Assembly (NCBI GenBank): GCA_003210285.1
Contig: QCVS01000003.1
Span: 1-64,000, forward strand
DNA length: 64,000 nucleotides
Reading direction: 5' to 3'
Origin: Prochlorococcus sp. AG-686-J21
GTDB taxonomy: Bacteria; Cyanobacteriota; Cyanobacteriia; PCC-6307; Cyanobiaceae
This document shows positions 20,506-31,381 of this stretch, piece after piece; the first letter of the stretch is position 1; the number at the start of each line of letters is the position of its first letter. The position numbers and the translations under genes were made by a program. A model generated the notes under the pieces. The model was not told the DNA's origin. It searched no databases and saw only the letters and a program-made list of their open reading frames with translations.

Positions 20506-20949
20506 ATGTCTTTTTTTGAACTATTAGAAAATACACCTAAGATTTTTGGATTTTTAGGAATATTTCTTTTTCTTGGTACTTTGATTGCATTTATTTTTAA
20601 TTTTGGTTTTAAATTTAGAATTACAGGTGCGACTATATTCTCATTATTACTATCTTTAAGCAGTTGGGCTTTTATACAAAGCTATACTGACAATATAAAA
20701 ATAGATGGAGCAAAATATGTTCCAATCGTTTACGATAATGGATTTGATTTGATTGTTACAAAAGCTGATAATGAATTTCCAGATGAAGCTATAGAGCCCA
20801 CTTTAAAGCAATTATCTGAAAATCTTAACAGAGGTAGTAGATCAGGGTCAAAAGTTAAAATTATAATTAGGAAACTTGAGAAGATCTCAAATGATGTTAG
20901 TAAACCTGTAATTATTGGAGAAATAGAAAAAGGCTTTGCAATGAATTAA
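20506..20949 (+). CDS. ycf51: Ycf51 family (DUF2518) membrane protein
   Basis: 147 residues with two hydrophobic helices in the first 70 residues (about 14-32 and 40-58) and a soluble C-terminal domain containing YVPIVYDNGFDLIVTKAD. The pattern matches Ycf51, conserved in cyanobacteria and some algal plastids, function unknown. It is 8 bp ahead of the DUF4332 gene, suggesting cotranscription, and divergent from the TamB-like gene. Confidence 0.8.
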   Translation: MSFFELLENTPKIFGFLGIFLFLGTLIAFIFNFGFKFRITGATIFSLLLSLSSWAFIQSYTDNIKIDGAKYVPIVYDNGFDLIVTKADNEFPDEAIEPTLKQLSENLNRGSRSGSKVKIIIRKLEKISNDVSKPVIIGEIEKGFAMN

Positions 20950-20957
20950 GTGATTAA

Positions 20958-21365
20958 ATGATAGAAGAAAATTTTTTAGAAGTTTTACCTGAAAATTTCA
21001 GACATGAAAAATCTTTTTTAATTAAAAATAAACTAAACAATTTTAAAAAATTAAGTCAGCTTACAGATTCTGAATTGAATAATATACAAAATTCATACTC
21101 ATTATGTTCATTAAATAATTTAAGAAAAATCAGAGCTATTGCTAATTTTAAAAATGAGCTTTCAATAACTCCATATGAATCTTATTTGTTATTGCATTGC
21201 GGCATAGGGTCAATTAAATCTCTTTCAATTTTAAACCCATATGATCTCAAAGAGAGAATTGGAAGATTGGAGAGAAGTCTTAGAACTAAAACTCAAATAA
21301 GTATAACTTTACCTACTTTAAAAGATTGGATAAATAGAGCTAATGAAATCTGTAAATCTATTTAA
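20958..21365 (+). CDS. DUF4332 family, helix-hairpin-helix-like protein
   Basis: 135 residues, no signal peptide or membrane segment. The C-terminal half has the DUF4332 pattern: PYESYLLLHCGIGSIKSL, then RIGRLERSLRT and LKDWINRANEI. The first half repeats a similar helical layout (LNNFKKLSQLTDSELNNI). The family looks like degenerate helix-hairpin-helix repeats, so nucleic acid binding is possible but unproven. It directly follows ycf51. Confidence 0.72.
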   Translation: MIEENFLEVLPENFRHEKSFLIKNKLNNFKKLSQLTDSELNNIQNSYSLCSLNNLRKIRAIANFKNELSITPYESYLLLHCGIGSIKSLSILNPYDLKERIGRLERSLRTKTQISITLPTLKDWINRANEICKSI

Positions 21366-21417
21366 AATCTTGGTTAAAAGATTTTTTTAATGTAGAATCT
21401 AGAAAAGATTTAAATAA

Positions 21418-21684
21418 ATGTCTAACTTTTTTTTATTCTTATTTTTATCATTAGTCTCTATAAATCCTGTTTTAAGTCAGTCAAGTCTATTAGAGAGTGT
21501 CAAAAAGAATCCTGCTGATGCAATTAAAATGTGTAATAAATTTAAAGAATTAAACTCAAAAGGCATCTCAGCAAGTTCAGATAAAGCTATAGAGTTTGTC
21601 TCAAAAAAAAATAATTTAAATCCAATTAATGCTGAAATTCTATCTATTTATGTAATTGGTCTTCATTGTCCTCAGGTTATATAA
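21418..21684 (+). CDS. Small exported protein of unknown function
   Basis: 88 residues with a clear Sec signal peptide (hydrophobic run at 3-18, likely cut after VLS20). The mature part of about 68 residues is helical and has two cysteines, near 39 and 84, which could form a disulfide in the periplasm. I do not recognise a named domain. It lies 52 bp after the DUF4332 gene and 8 bp before the CocE/NonD hydrolase gene. Confidence 0.7.
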   Translation: MSNFFLFLFLSLVSINPVLSQSSLLESVKKNPADAIKMCNKFKELNSKGISASSDKAIEFVSKKNNLNPINAEILSIYVIGLHCPQVI

Positions 21685-21692
21685 ACACTTAA

Positions 21693-23270
21693 ATGAGGGA
21701 AGTAAAATGGGTTGATAAGTCTTTTAGATTAAATGATGATGTTGAACTAGTATCAAGAATTTGGACACCTAAAGATAAAGGTTCTTGGCCCGCGTTATTA
21801 ATGAGACAACCATATGGAAGAGAAATAGCTTCAACAATTACTTATTCTCATCCTGAATGGTGGGCTTCAAAAGGTTATATAGTAGTTGTTCAAGATGTTA
21901 GAGGTCAGGGATCATCGGGTGGGGTATTTAAAGGGTTTTCTCAAGAACCTAGTGATACGTCAGAAACGCACCAATGGGTAAGATCTCTAAAAGAATGCAA
22001 TGGAAAACTTGGCTTATATGGCTTTTCATATCAAGGATTAACTCAACTTACAGGAACAAAAGATTCAAAGCCTCCTGATTGCTTATCGCCCGCAATGACG
22101 GGGATAAATTTTAAAAATCATTGGAGTTCGGATGGGGGAGCTTTTTGGTGGAATAATAATATTGCGTGGGGATTACAAATAGCTGCGTTAAAGATGAGAA
22201 GGGAAAATAATTCTTTAGGATGGGAAGAAATAACATCAGCGCTGGAAAATAAAAGTTATTTAAGAAAAGGAATAGATCTTTTAAAAAGATATGATCCCAA
22301 TAACTTCGTGCTTGAATGGCTCAATAATTTAAATCAAAATAAAGATTTTCTGGAGATAAAACTAATTTCATCATGGCTAAAAAAACCAATGTTAATTATT
22401 GGTGGTCTTTGGGATCCTCATCTAGGAGGAGCATTTGACCTCTATCAAAAATCAAAAGCAGCAGGTGGAAATCCTGACATAATTATTGGGAATTCTACGC
22501 ATCTGAATTGGTGGGAGGGATCACAAAAAACTTTGTTAGATTTTTTTGATACCCACCTCAAAACAGATAAAGAAGTTAATAAAACAAGTTTATTTAAACA
22601 TAAAAAAATTTGGAATCTTTCATTAAAAAAATGGGATTTAATTGAAGAAGACAAGATTCATTATTACAAGTTTGGTCTTGAAAGTGATGGAACAGCAAAT
22701 GTCGAAATTATTGATGGAAGTCTTCTCCTGAATTCAAGTGGGTCGGGCTGCTTTTCAATTGTTCATGACCCATGGAGGCCATTCCCAGCAGACGGTGGAC
22801 ACTTAGGTCCAAATCCTGGGTTATTTGATAGATATATTTTTGACAAAAGATTAGATGTCGGTATTTTTCAAACTAATTCCTTCCAACAAGATCTTCAGCT
22901 TTCAGGAATACCTATACTTGAAACCACTGTAAAGAGTGATAGAAAAAGCTTTGATATATGTCTTGCTTTGTCTCTTGTTAATGAACAAGATAAAACTGTT
23001 TATCAATTTTCAACTGGATTTTTAAGAGTTAAAAACTCACAAATAGACGAGAAATGTGATTGCAAAATCGCAATGCATCCTACTAATATTACGATTTTAA
23101 AAGGTACAAAACTTAGGTTATCTATATCAGCTGCTGCATACCCAGCTATTGGTGTTAATTCAGGATTTGGTGACGATATGTTTGGTGCTCCAACTATTAA
23201 TCACAATATAATAACTTTACATTTTGAACTTAATAAAACATTTATGAAAATGACTCCATTTTTCAATTAA
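21693..23270 (+). CDS. CocE/NonD family serine hydrolase (X-Pro dipeptidyl-peptidase-like)
   Basis: 525 residues. The N-terminal alpha/beta hydrolase domain has VVQDVRGQGSSGG, the family's DxRGxGxS motif, and the nucleophile elbow GFSYQGLTQ. A second half with SIVHDPWRPFPADGGHLG and beta-rich sequence matches the PepX C-terminal domain. Members hydrolyse peptide or ester bonds (X-prolyl peptidases, cocaine esterase, acylases); the substrate cannot be told from sequence. No signal peptide is seen. It starts 8 bp after the small exported protein. Confidence 0.87.
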   Translation: MREVKWVDKSFRLNDDVELVSRIWTPKDKGSWPALLMRQPYGREIASTITYSHPEWWASKGYIVVVQDVRGQGSSGGVFKGFSQEPSDTSETHQWVRSLKECNGKLGLYGFSYQGLTQLTGTKDSKPPDCLSPAMTGINFKNHWSSDGGAFWWNNNIAWGLQIAALKMRRENNSLGWEEITSALENKSYLRKGIDLLKRYDPNNFVLEWLNNLNQNKDFLEIKLISSWLKKPMLIIGGLWDPHLGGAFDLYQKSKAAGGNPDIIIGNSTHLNWWEGSQKTLLDFFDTHLKTDKEVNKTSLFKHKKIWNLSLKKWDLIEEDKIHYYKFGLESDGTANVEIIDGSLLLNSSGSGCFSIVHDPWRPFPADGGHLGPNPGLFDRYIFDKRLDVGIFQTNSFQQDLQLSGIPILETTVKSDRKSFDICLALSLVNEQDKTVYQFSTGFLRVKNSQIDEKCDCKIAMHPTNITILKGTKLRLSISAAAYPAIGVNSGFGDDMFGAPTINHNIITLHFELNKTFMKMTPFFN

Positions 23271-23321
23271 TTTTTTTTTGGTTGATAATTTGATAAACTA
23301 ATTCCTTAACAGCTACCAGTC

Positions 23322-25586
23322 ATGAAAGAAACTATTCAAGCAGACTGGATTAAATCAGAAGCTCTCAACCTCGAAAATTGTTGCAATGATAATCCATTAA
23401 ATATTTTAGGTCCCCATTTTGTTAATGGACAGTGGATAACAAGAGTATGGATGCCTGAGGCCGATGAAGTAAATATTATTTTTAAAGATAAAACCTATGA
23501 AACAACTACGTTAAATCATAAATGGCTTTTTGAGGTAACTCTTCCTGAAGACCCCAAAAATAATTATCAAATAAATGTATCAAGAGGAGGAGTTTCTCAT
23601 TCACAGCAAGATCCTTGGGCTTATAGGGAAGAATGGATGGGGGAATTAGACAGACACCTATTTGCGGAAGGTAACCACCATCATATTTGGGAAAAAATGG
23701 GGGCTCACATTTATGAAGATACAAATCAAAAAGGGGTAATGTTCTGTATTTGGGCACCAAATGCAAAATCAATCTCAATAATCGGAGAGATAAATTCTTG
23801 GGACGGTAGACACCATCCTATGCAAAAAAGGCAGGGTGGTATTTGGGAATTATTTATGCCCATAATGAAAGAAGGAGATGCTTATAAATATGAAATAAGA
23901 ACTCAACAAGGACATATTTATGAAAAAGCAGATCCATATGGTTTCCTTCATGAAATCAGACCCCAAAATGGCTCAATAGTATCTAAATTAAATAATTTTT
24001 ATTGGGAAGATAGTTCTTGGATAACTAAGAGAGATTCATCTAGTCAAATTAATAAACCTATTTCCGTTTATGAGATGCATTTGGGAAGTTGGATGCATGA
24101 TTCAATTGATAATAAGTATATTGAAAAAAATGGACAGTCAAGATCTCCAGTTCCAGCAGCAGATTTAAAACCTGGGACAAGGTTTTTAACTTATCCAGAG
24201 TTAACAGAAAAGCTTATCCCATATGTGAAAGAAAGAGGATTTACTCATATCGAATTAATGCCTATTTCGGAACATCCTTTCGATGGTTCCTGGGGCTATC
24301 AAGTCACCGGTTGGTACGCCCCAACAAGTAGATATGGCACTCCTAATGAATTCAAAGAGTTTATAAATAGATGTCATGCAGAGGGTATAGGTGTAATTCT
24401 CGACTGGGTTCCTGGCCATTTTCCAAAGGATAAACATGGTTTAGCTTTCTTTGATGGTTGTCATCTTTATGAACACGGCGATCCTCGTATTGGAGAACAT
24501 AAAGAATGGGGCACTTTAATATTTAACTACAGTAGAAATGAAGTAAGAAATTTTTTAGTAGCAAACCTTATTTATTGGTTTGAGGAATTCCATATTGATG
24601 GTATAAGAGTAGATGCTGTAGCTTCAATGTTATACAGAGACTATTTACGCCCAGAGGGTCAATGGATTCCTAATGAAAATGGTGGGAATGAAAATTTAGA
24701 AGCAGTTAAATTTCTTCAGCAAGCAAACCATGTCCTTTTTCAGCATTTTCCAGGTGCATTATCTATTGCGGAAGAATCAACTACTTGGCCAATGGTTACT
24801 GAGCCGACAAATGTAGGTGGACTAGGTTTCAATTTAAAATGGAATATGGGGTGGATGCACGATATGCTCGATTATTTTGAAATAGATCCTTGGTTTAGAC
24901 AATTTCATCAAAATAGTGTGACCTTTTCAATAACTTATAATTACACCGAAAATTTTATGCTTGCCCTTAGCCATGATGAAGTTGTTCATGGGAAAAGTCA
25001 TCTTTTACATAAAATGCCAGGTGATGATTGGAAAAAATTTGCCAACACTAGAGCTTTGTTAACTTATATGTGGACACATCCTGGTAAAAAGACAATTTTC
25101 ATGGGAATGGAATTTGGACAAAGGCAAGAATGGAATGTTTGGGATGATCTTCAATGGGAACTCTTAGAATTTGAACCCCACAAAGGTATTAGAAACTTGG
25201 TTGATGACTTAAATAAACTTTATAAAAATGAGCCCTCTTTATGGAAAAATGACTTTGATCCTTATGGATTCCAATGGATAGATTGCGATGACAACTCTAA
25301 TTCAGTTATCAGTTTTATGAGAAGGGAAAATGAAACTAATGAATGGCTTGTAGTTGTTGCAAACTTTACTCCTAATTTTCATGAATCCTATAAAATAGGT
25401 GTTCCTTTAGAAGGCTTTTATAAAGAAATTTTCAATTCAGACGGTTTCAAATATGGCGGCAGTAACAAAGGTAATATGGGAGGTAAGGAAACTTTAAAAT
25501 ATAATATTCATAATTATGAAAATGCTCTTGAAATTGTTTTGCCACCACTAAGTGTAAGTATCTTTAAGCATCAACTAAAGCGATAA
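23322..25586 (+). CDS. glgB: 1,4-alpha-glucan branching enzyme
   Basis: Introduces alpha-1,6 branches into glycogen. 754 residues, full GH13 length with an extra N-terminal CBM48-like domain. The nucleophile aspartate is Asp431 ([12 protein letters not shown]) and the acid/base glutamate is Glu484 (AEEST), with the transition-state region [10 protein letters not shown] further on. Spacing between the two catalytic residues is 53, as in the E. coli enzyme. It is transcribed 51 bp after the CocE-type hydrolase and followed by a 126-bp gap before hemE. Confidence 0.97.
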   Translation: MKETIQADWIKSEALNLENCCNDNPLNILGPHFVNGQWITRVWMPEADEVNIIFKDKTYETTTLNHKWLFEVTLPEDPKNNYQINVSRGGVSHSQQDPWAYREEWMGELDRHLFAEGNHHHIWEKMGAHIYEDTNQKGVMFCIWAPNAKSISIIGEINSWDGRHHPMQKRQGGIWELFMPIMKEGDAYKYEIRTQQGHIYEKADPYGFLHEIRPQNGSIVSKLNNFYWEDSSWITKRDSSSQINKPISVYEMHLGSWMHDSIDNKYIEKNGQSRSPVPAADLKPGTRFLTYPELTEKLIPYVKERGFTHIELMPISEHPFDGSWGYQVTGWYAPTSRYGTPNEFKEFINRCHAEGIGVILDWVPGHFPKDKHGLAFFDGCHLYEHGDPRIGEHKEWGTLIFNYSRNEVRNFLVANLIYWFEEFHIDGIRVDAVASMLYRDYLRPEGQWIPNENGGNENLEAVKFLQQANHVLFQHFPGALSIAEESTTWPMVTEPTNVGGLGFNLKWNMGWMHDMLDYFEIDPWFRQFHQNSVTFSITYNYTENFMLALSHDEVVHGKSHLLHKMPGDDWKKFANTRALLTYMWTHPGKKTIFMGMEFGQRQEWNVWDDLQWELLEFEPHKGIRNLVDDLNKLYKNEPSLWKNDFDPYGFQWIDCDDNSNSVISFMRRENETNEWLVVVANFTPNFHESYKIGVPLEGFYKEIFNSDGFKYGGSNKGNMGGKETLKYNIHNYENALEIVLPPLSVSIFKHQLKR

Positions 25587-25712
25587 TAAAGATTTATAAA
25601 TTAGACAATTTCATTTAATTCTTCACATAATGATTTTAATCTGCTCCACGTTGTAAAATTTTTAGATTAAAGATTTTTAATTTTTTTTAAAAACACATAT
25701 TGAACTCAAAAA

Positions 25713-26753
25713 ATGGGTGAGAATTTACCACTTTTACTATCTGCTGCCTTAGGAAAGAAAGTTAATAGGCCTCCAGTATGGATGATGAGACAAGCAGGTA
25801 GATATATGAAGATTTATAGAGATTTAAGAGAGCGATACCCAAGCTTTAGGGAAAGATCTGAGAACCCAGAACTCTCTTATGAAATTTCAATGCAACCTTT
25901 TAAAGCTTTCAAGCCAGATGGTGTAATTCTTTTTTCCGATATTCTCACCCCTCTTCCTGGAATGGGAATCAACTTTGAAATAATAGAAAGTAAGGGTCCA
26001 ATAATAGAAGATCCCATAAGAAATATTCACCAAATAGAAAATTTAAAAGAATTAATTCCGAACGAAAGTTTAAGTTTTGTTGGAGAAGTTCTTTCATCAT
26101 TAAAAAAAGATGTAAAAAATGAAGCAACGGTTCTTGGCTTTGTTGGAGCACCTTGGACTCTAGCTGCATATGTAGTTGAAGGTAAAAGCAGTAAAAATTA
26201 TTCTTTAATAAAGTCAATGGCTTTTAAAGAACCTGATTTACTTCACAAACTTCTAGATCACTTTGCAAAATCGATTGGTGAATATTTAAAGTATCAAATA
26301 AAATCTGGGGCTCAAGTTGTACAAATTTTTGACTCTTGGGCAGGACAATTAAGTCCTCAAGACTACGATATATTTGCTGGTCCTTATCAAAAGAAAGTTG
26401 TTGACATCGTTAAAAAGGATTTCCCAGATACCCCAATAATTTTGTATATATCGGGAAGTGCTGGGGTATTAGAAAGAATGGCTAAAACTGGTGTAGATAT
26501 GATTTCACTAGACTGGACTGTAGATATTGAAGAGGCTTGCGAGAGAATCCCCACAGGAATTGGAATACAGGGAAATGTTGATCCAGGTATATTATTTGGA
26601 AATAAAGATTCAATAAAAGAGAGAATCGATAATACTTTCAATAAAGTAAAAGAGAGAAAATATATTCTTAATTTAGGTCATGGGATTTTACCAGGCACAC
26701 CAGAAGAAAATGCTCAAACATTTTTTGAACACGGAAAAAAACTAACTTATTAA
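25713..26753 (+). CDS. hemE: Uroporphyrinogen III decarboxylase
   Basis: Removes four acetate carboxyls to give coproporphyrinogen III, a shared step to haem and chlorophyll. 346 residues. Recognised by the N-terminal [14 protein letters not shown], the catalytic aspartate region [12 protein letters not shown], and the C-terminal [16 protein letters not shown]. The AT-rich 126-bp region upstream probably holds its promoter. The epimerase gene follows after 8 bp. Confidence 0.97.
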   Translation: MGENLPLLLSAALGKKVNRPPVWMMRQAGRYMKIYRDLRERYPSFRERSENPELSYEISMQPFKAFKPDGVILFSDILTPLPGMGINFEIIESKGPIIEDPIRNIHQIENLKELIPNESLSFVGEVLSSLKKDVKNEATVLGFVGAPWTLAAYVVEGKSSKNYSLIKSMAFKEPDLLHKLLDHFAKSIGEYLKYQIKSGAQVVQIFDSWAGQLSPQDYDIFAGPYQKKVVDIVKKDFPDTPIILYISGSAGVLERMAKTGVDMISLDWTVDIEEACERIPTGIGIQGNVDPGILFGNKDSIKERIDNTFNKVKERKYILNLGHGILPGTPEENAQTFFEHGKKLTY

Positions 26754-26761
26754 TTTATATT

Positions 26762-27745
26762 TTGGCAATTAAAAACTTATTAATAACAGGCTCTAATGGA
26801 TGTGTTGGTCAATATTTGATTGATTGGTTTTTAAAAAACACTCGCTTTAAGCTTTATCTCATGGTAAGAGATAAAAATAAGCTTCCCATTTCTATACAAA
26901 AGAACACACGGATTAAATTGCTTATATGTGATATCAGAGAATGTAATAGATTTAGTAAAGAAATTAGTCAAATAAATTTTCTTATCCACACTGCGACAGC
27001 TTGGGGTGATCCCAAAAGAGCATATGAGGTAAACATAAAAGCGTTCGAAGAGTTGTTAGGAATGCTTGAAAAAAATAAATTAGAGAAAATAATTTACTTT
27101 TCAACAGCCAGCATACTTAATAAACAATGTGAATTAATGCGGGAATCCTTAACTTATGGAACAGAATATATTCAAACAAAATACAAGTGTTTTGAGAGAC
27201 TTAAAGAGAGCTCATTTGCAGAAAAAACATTCGCAGTTTTTCCTACATTGGTTTTTGGAGGGACTCTTAATAAAAAAAGTAAGTATCCTGTAAGCTATTT
27301 GACAAGTGGATTGAAAGAAATAAATAAATGGCTTTGGTTGGCAAGATTTCTAAAACTTAATTCAAAATTTCACTTTATACATGCCAAAGATATTGCACAG
27401 ATTTGTGGATTTCTAATTAAAAATTATAAAGACGAGAATTACAAAGGGTTCAAAAAATTTGTATTAGGTCAAAACTTTATTTCAATTGATGATGCAATAA
27501 ATATCCTTTTAAAGAGAAAAGGAATGAATAGATATTTTTTCATCCCCTTAACAAAAAAAATAATGAAAATATTATTAAGAGTGCTTCCTATTCAAACGAC
27601 ACCTTGGGATAGCTTCAGCATAAAAAAATATAACTTTAACCATTTGCCCATAACGAATCCTGAGACATTAAATTTAAAAAGTCATGCTAAATCACTCCAA
27701 GATGTTTTAAGGCTAGCAAAGTTACCAGGTTGTAATATCAATTAA
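26762..27745 (+). CDS. NAD-dependent epimerase/dehydratase family protein
   Basis: 327 residues, extended short-chain dehydrogenase. The nucleotide-binding motif TGSNGCVG is at the N-terminus, HTATAWGDP follows the expected strand, and an active-site-like YIQTKYKC (YxxxK) is present. The only early start is TTG at 26762, needed to include the Rossmann strand. The substrate is unknown. It lies 8 bp after hemE, so a role near pigment metabolism is possible but only positional. Confidence 0.82.
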   Translation: MAIKNLLITGSNGCVGQYLIDWFLKNTRFKLYLMVRDKNKLPISIQKNTRIKLLICDIRECNRFSKEISQINFLIHTATAWGDPKRAYEVNIKAFEELLGMLEKNKLEKIIYFSTASILNKQCELMRESLTYGTEYIQTKYKCFERLKESSFAEKTFAVFPTLVFGGTLNKKSKYPVSYLTSGLKEINKWLWLARFLKLNSKFHFIHAKDIAQICGFLIKNYKDENYKGFKKFVLGQNFISIDDAINILLKRKGMNRYFFIPLTKKIMKILLRVLPIQTTPWDSFSIKKYNFNHLPITNPETLNLKSHAKSLQDVLRLAKLPGCNIN

Positions 27746-27778
27746 ACTTCTCGCGAATTAGTTCCAAAAACCTTGTAA

Positions 27779-27790
27779 TATATATATATA
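27779..27790 (+). promoter_or_regulatory. TA-dinucleotide tract in the petE leader, possible -10 region
   Basis: Six TA repeats end 13 bp before the petE ATG. They include TATA-type -10 sequences, but the short distance to the ATG would leave a very short leader. Only a pattern; no mapped start supports it. Confidence 0.3.
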
Positions 27791-27803
27791 GTAAATTTAA
27801 ATT

Positions 27804-28154
27804 ATGTTACGTTCAATCTTTGCTGGTTTTTTTGCAATAGTCTTAACTCTCGGCCTAGGCATCTCTTCTGTTTCAGCTAAAACTGTTGAAGTTAAACTTG
27901 GTACTGACGCTGGAATGTTAGCTTTCGAACCAAGTTCTGTAACTATCAGTGCAGGAGATACTGTCAAATTCATTAATAATAAATTGGCTCCTCACAATGC
28001 TGTTTTTGATGGCCATGAAGAGTTGAGTCATGCTGATCTAGCCTTCGCTCCAGGTGAGTCTTGGGAAGAAACATTCGACACTGCAGGAACTTTTGACTAC
28101 TACTGTGAGCCTCACAGAGGTGCAGGGATGGTAGGAAAAGTAATTGTTGAATAA
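27804..28154 (+). CDS. petE: Plastocyanin
   Basis: Copper protein that carries electrons from cytochrome b6f to photosystem I in the thylakoid lumen. 116 residues: a signal peptide ending at VSA25, then a mature protein of about 91 residues. Copper ligands are His64 (APHNAVF), Cys101, His104 and Met109 ([11 protein letters not shown]). Codon use is visibly less AT-rich than surrounding genes, as expected for a highly expressed protein. It stands alone between the epimerase and the ClpB-type gene. Confidence 0.97.
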   Translation: MLRSIFAGFFAIVLTLGLGISSVSAKTVEVKLGTDAGMLAFEPSSVTISAGDTVKFINNKLAPHNAVFDGHEELSHADLAFAPGESWEETFDTAGTFDYYCEPHRGAGMVGKVIVE

Positions 28155-28231
28155 AATTCCTAATTAATTTAAAAAATATTTACCAAATATTGAGATTATT
28201 TTAATCATTCAAATTAATTACACTGGCTTAA

Positions 28232-30814
28232 ATGAAATTTGTCTCAAGTGAATTCTCACATTCTGCTTGGGACATTTTTATTTTATCAAAGAAAAATGCG
28301 CAAAATAATTTTCAGCAAAATGTAGATTCTGAAAATATCCTGCTTTCACTAATAAAAAAAGATATTTTTACCACTCAAATACTTAAAAAAAATTCTGTAA
28401 ATATAAAACGTTTACAAACAAAATTAACTGCTTTATTAAATGCGAAAGCAAAAATGAAGAATAAGCAAAAAACTTTGTTTATAGGAGAAACCACACAAAA
28501 AATTTTCTTAAAAGCAAATGATTTTAGAGTTTCGCTTAATGATGTAGTGATATCAACAGATCACATACTTTACGGTTTATCTTATGATCAAAGCTGTGGT
28601 GAATTAGTTTTAAATACAAAAAAAATCCCAGAATTTTTAGAACTTTTAAATAAGATGAAATCTGAGTCCAAAATAAATGATAATTTTGAAAGTTCAAACG
28701 AAACTTTAGATAAATTTGGCATTGATCTAACAAAATCAGCCAGGGATGGCATCCTTGATCCTGTTATTGGCAGGGATGAAGAAATCAGAAGAACGATACA
28801 AATATTAAGCAGAAGAACAAAAAATAATCCTGTTCTAATAGGAGAACCTGGAGTAGGGAAAACTGCAATAGTAGAAGGTTTAGCCCAGCGAATCGTTAAT
28901 GGAGATGTCCCATCTTCTTTAAATAATAGGCAATTAATCTCAATTGATATGGGTTCATTAATAGCTGGAGCAAAATACCGTGGTGAATTTGAAGAAAGAA
29001 TTAAAAATGTTTTAAAAAAAGTAAAAAGTTCTGAAGGTAAGATTATTCTTTTCATAGATGAAATCCATACAGTTGTTGGAGCAGGAGCAAGTGGAGGATC
29101 TTTAGATGCCAGTAATCTTTTAAAACCAATGCTTGCTAGAGGGGAATTAAGATGTATAGGTGCTACGACAATTAATGAGCATAAACAAAATATTGAAAAA
29201 GATCCTGCGCTTGAAAGGAGATTTCAGAAAATAAAAATTAACGCTCCTTCAGTCGATGATACGATTTCAATACTTAGAGGGCTAAGAGAAAAATATGAGG
29301 TTCATCATAGTGTAAGAATTTCTGATAATGCTCTTGTTGCAGCTGCAAGCTTAAGTGAGAGATATATAAATGATAGATTTCTACCAGACAAAGCAATCGA
29401 TTTAATTGATGAAGCCGCTTCAAGATTAAATATGGTAATAACATCTAAACCAGAAGAAATTGATGAGATTGATAGAAAAGTTTTACAACTAGAAATGGAG
29501 AATTTATCCTTAAAAAGGGAATCAGATGATTTTTCTTTAGAAAGGCTAAAAAGAATTAATAATGAGCTTCAAGATCTTAAAATTAGGCAATCTGAATTAA
29601 ATAATCAATGGAGAAAAGAGAAAGAGGAAATTGATGAGATTAGTAATTTAAAAGAAGAAATTGAATCTACTCAATTAAAAATAGAACAAGCCAAAAGAAG
29701 TTTTGATCTCAATAAAGCAGCAGAATTAGAGTTTGGAACCTTAATTACTTTACAAAAAAAATTAAATACAAAAAGTGAAAATTTAGTAGATTCTTTTAAA
29801 AATGGTAAAAAGAATCTTTTAAGGCAAGAAGTTAATTTTGATGATATTGCGGAAGTTGTCTCGAAGTGGACTTCTATTCCAGTAACTAATTTAAACCAAT
29901 CTGAAAAAGAAAAACTTTTAAAACTAGAATTAACTCTTAAAGAAAAAATTATTGGTCAAAATAATGCCATATGTGCTGTTTCAGATTCAATTAAGAGATC
30001 AAGGACAGGACTAAATGATCCAAATAGACCAATAGCTAGTTTCTTATTTTTAGGGCCAACAGGAGTAGGAAAGACTGAACTAAGCAAAGTAATAGCTAAA
30101 ACAATATTTGACTCAAATTCATCAATCATAAGACTAGACATGTCTGAATATATGGAAAAGCATTCTGTAAGTAAAATTATTGGTGCTCCTCCAGGGTATC
30201 TAGGTTTTGAATCAGGAGGTCAATTAACCGAAGCCGTGAGGAAAAACCCCTACTCTCTTATACTCCTAGATGAAATAGAAAAAGCCCACAAAGATGTTTT
30301 AGATATCTTATTACAAGTTCTTGATGATGGAATTATTACCGATGGGCAAGGAAGAACAATTAGTTTTAAAAATTCAATTATTGTTCTTACAAGTAATTTA
30401 GGAGGTCAATCTATAAATGATTTATCTATTAGGAACGAAGATACAAATGAAATTAAAAATGTTGTGAATGTTGAATTGAAAAAATTTTTTAAACCAGAAT
30501 TCTTAAACCGCCTAGATGAAATAATAATATTTCAAAATTTGGAATTAAATGAATTAAAAGACATAGCTAAAATTCAACTAAAGAACCTAGAAAAAAGGCT
30601 CATCAAAAAAGACTTAAACTTTCAAATTACAGAAGAGGCTATAGACCATCTGGTCAAAGATAGTTTTGAGAATAATTATGGAGCCAGGCCATTAAAAAGG
30701 ATTATTCAAAAAAACATTGAAACAAAAATTGCAAATAACATTCTTAATAACAATTATTTAAATAAAAAAGAGGTTTATATTTCTATTAAGGATGGATACA
30801 TATTTGTAGATTAA
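28232..30814 (+). CDS. clpB2: ClpB-type disaggregase, divergent second copy
   Basis: 860 residues with two AAA+ modules. The first Walker A is GEPGVGKT at 204-211 with Walker [10 protein letters not shown]. The second Walker A is GPTGVGKT near 608-615 with Walker [12 protein letters not shown]. The middle segment (about 400-525) is a long charged coiled coil, the ClpB M-domain, and no IGF/L loop for ClpP docking is obvious, so ClpB rather than ClpC. The N-terminal domain is poorly conserved and Lys-rich, suggesting a specialised paralogue. The name clpB2 is by analogy with two-copy cyanobacteria. Confidence 0.85.
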   Translation: MKFVSSEFSHSAWDIFILSKKNAQNNFQQNVDSENILLSLIKKDIFTTQILKKNSVNIKRLQTKLTALLNAKAKMKNKQKTLFIGETTQKIFLKANDFRVSLNDVVISTDHILYGLSYDQSCGELVLNTKKIPEFLELLNKMKSESKINDNFESSNETLDKFGIDLTKSARDGILDPVIGRDEEIRRTIQILSRRTKNNPVLIGEPGVGKTAIVEGLAQRIVNGDVPSSLNNRQLISIDMGSLIAGAKYRGEFEERIKNVLKKVKSSEGKIILFIDEIHTVVGAGASGGSLDASNLLKPMLARGELRCIGATTINEHKQNIEKDPALERRFQKIKINAPSVDDTISILRGLREKYEVHHSVRISDNALVAAASLSERYINDRFLPDKAIDLIDEAASRLNMVITSKPEEIDEIDRKVLQLEMENLSLKRESDDFSLERLKRINNELQDLKIRQSELNNQWRKEKEEIDEISNLKEEIESTQLKIEQAKRSFDLNKAAELEFGTLITLQKKLNTKSENLVDSFKNGKKNLLRQEVNFDDIAEVVSKWTSIPVTNLNQSEKEKLLKLELTLKEKIIGQNNAICAVSDSIKRSRTGLNDPNRPIASFLFLGPTGVGKTELSKVIAKTIFDSNSSIIRLDMSEYMEKHSVSKIIGAPPGYLGFESGGQLTEAVRKNPYSLILLDEIEKAHKDVLDILLQVLDDGIITDGQGRTISFKNSIIVLTSNLGGQSINDLSIRNEDTNEIKNVVNVELKKFFKPEFLNRLDEIIIFQNLELNELKDIAKIQLKNLEKRLIKKDLNFQITEEAIDHLVKDSFENNYGARPLKRIIQKNIETKIANNILNNNYLNKKEVYISIKDGYIFVD

Positions 30815-30853
30815 TATTTTTTATAATGCATTATTTTAAAATTTAAATAAAAC

Positions 30854-31318
30854 TTAAAACCACTCTGGGAATTTTTCATAACTAGCAGAATTTGATTTAT
30901 TTTCTTTTGATTCAGCTTTCCAGCAGCATGTTCTTCCTTTATCATTATCCTTTAAGTATTCATTAGCCCATTGCCAAATCATTTCAGAAGAAAATTCCAT
31001 TCCAACATTATCCATAATCTTCAAATTCAAAGCCTCTAAATCATGTAATTTCCTCCAGTAATTTAATAAAGGATCATCACTATTTACAAGAAATGTATGA
31101 TCAAACTGTTCTTTAAGCCTCTTCTCAAGAGGTTTCAAACCAGAAAAATCAACGATAAAACCATTTTTATCAAATTCTTTCGCAGCGAACCAAAAGGTAA
31201 ATGTCCTTGAATAACCATGAACAAATCTACAATGTCCATCATGGCGCCATTGCCTATGAGAGCAGGGAAAATCCTCATAACTTTTGCTGCAAGAAAATTG
31301 GGATGAATGAATATCCAT
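30854..31318 (-). CDS. 6-pyruvoyl-tetrahydropterin synthase/QueD-like protein with altered zinc site
   Basis: 154 residues of the PTPS/6-carboxytetrahydropterin synthase fold. The pattern CSHRQW...GHCRFVHGY gives zinc ligands His21 and His34 and the catalytic-type Cys30, and DHTFL gives Asp73-His74. The usual HGH is HGY here, so the third zinc histidine is Tyr36. This may mark a subfamily with a different reaction rather than a dead enzyme. It stands alone, divergent from hisIE across 63 bp and convergent with clpB2. Substrate unknown. Confidence 0.78.
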   Translation of the reverse strand: MDIHSSQFSCSKSYEDFPCSHRQWRHDGHCRFVHGYSRTFTFWFAAKEFDKNGFIVDFSGLKPLEKRLKEQFDHTFLVNSDDPLLNYWRKLHDLEALNLKIMDNVGMEFSSEMIWQWANEYLKDNDKGRTCCWKAESKENKSNSASYEKFPEWF

Positions 31319-31381
31319 TAATAAACTGATAAGATAAATCTTAGTAAAACAAAGAGTAAGAGATCTAACACATTAAATATA

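Noticed and set aside
26982-26990. Perfect DnaA-box-like TTATCCACA
   Set aside because: It is a single copy inside the epimerase coding sequence, 15 kb from dnaA, with no second box nearby; a lone 9-mer is expected by chance.
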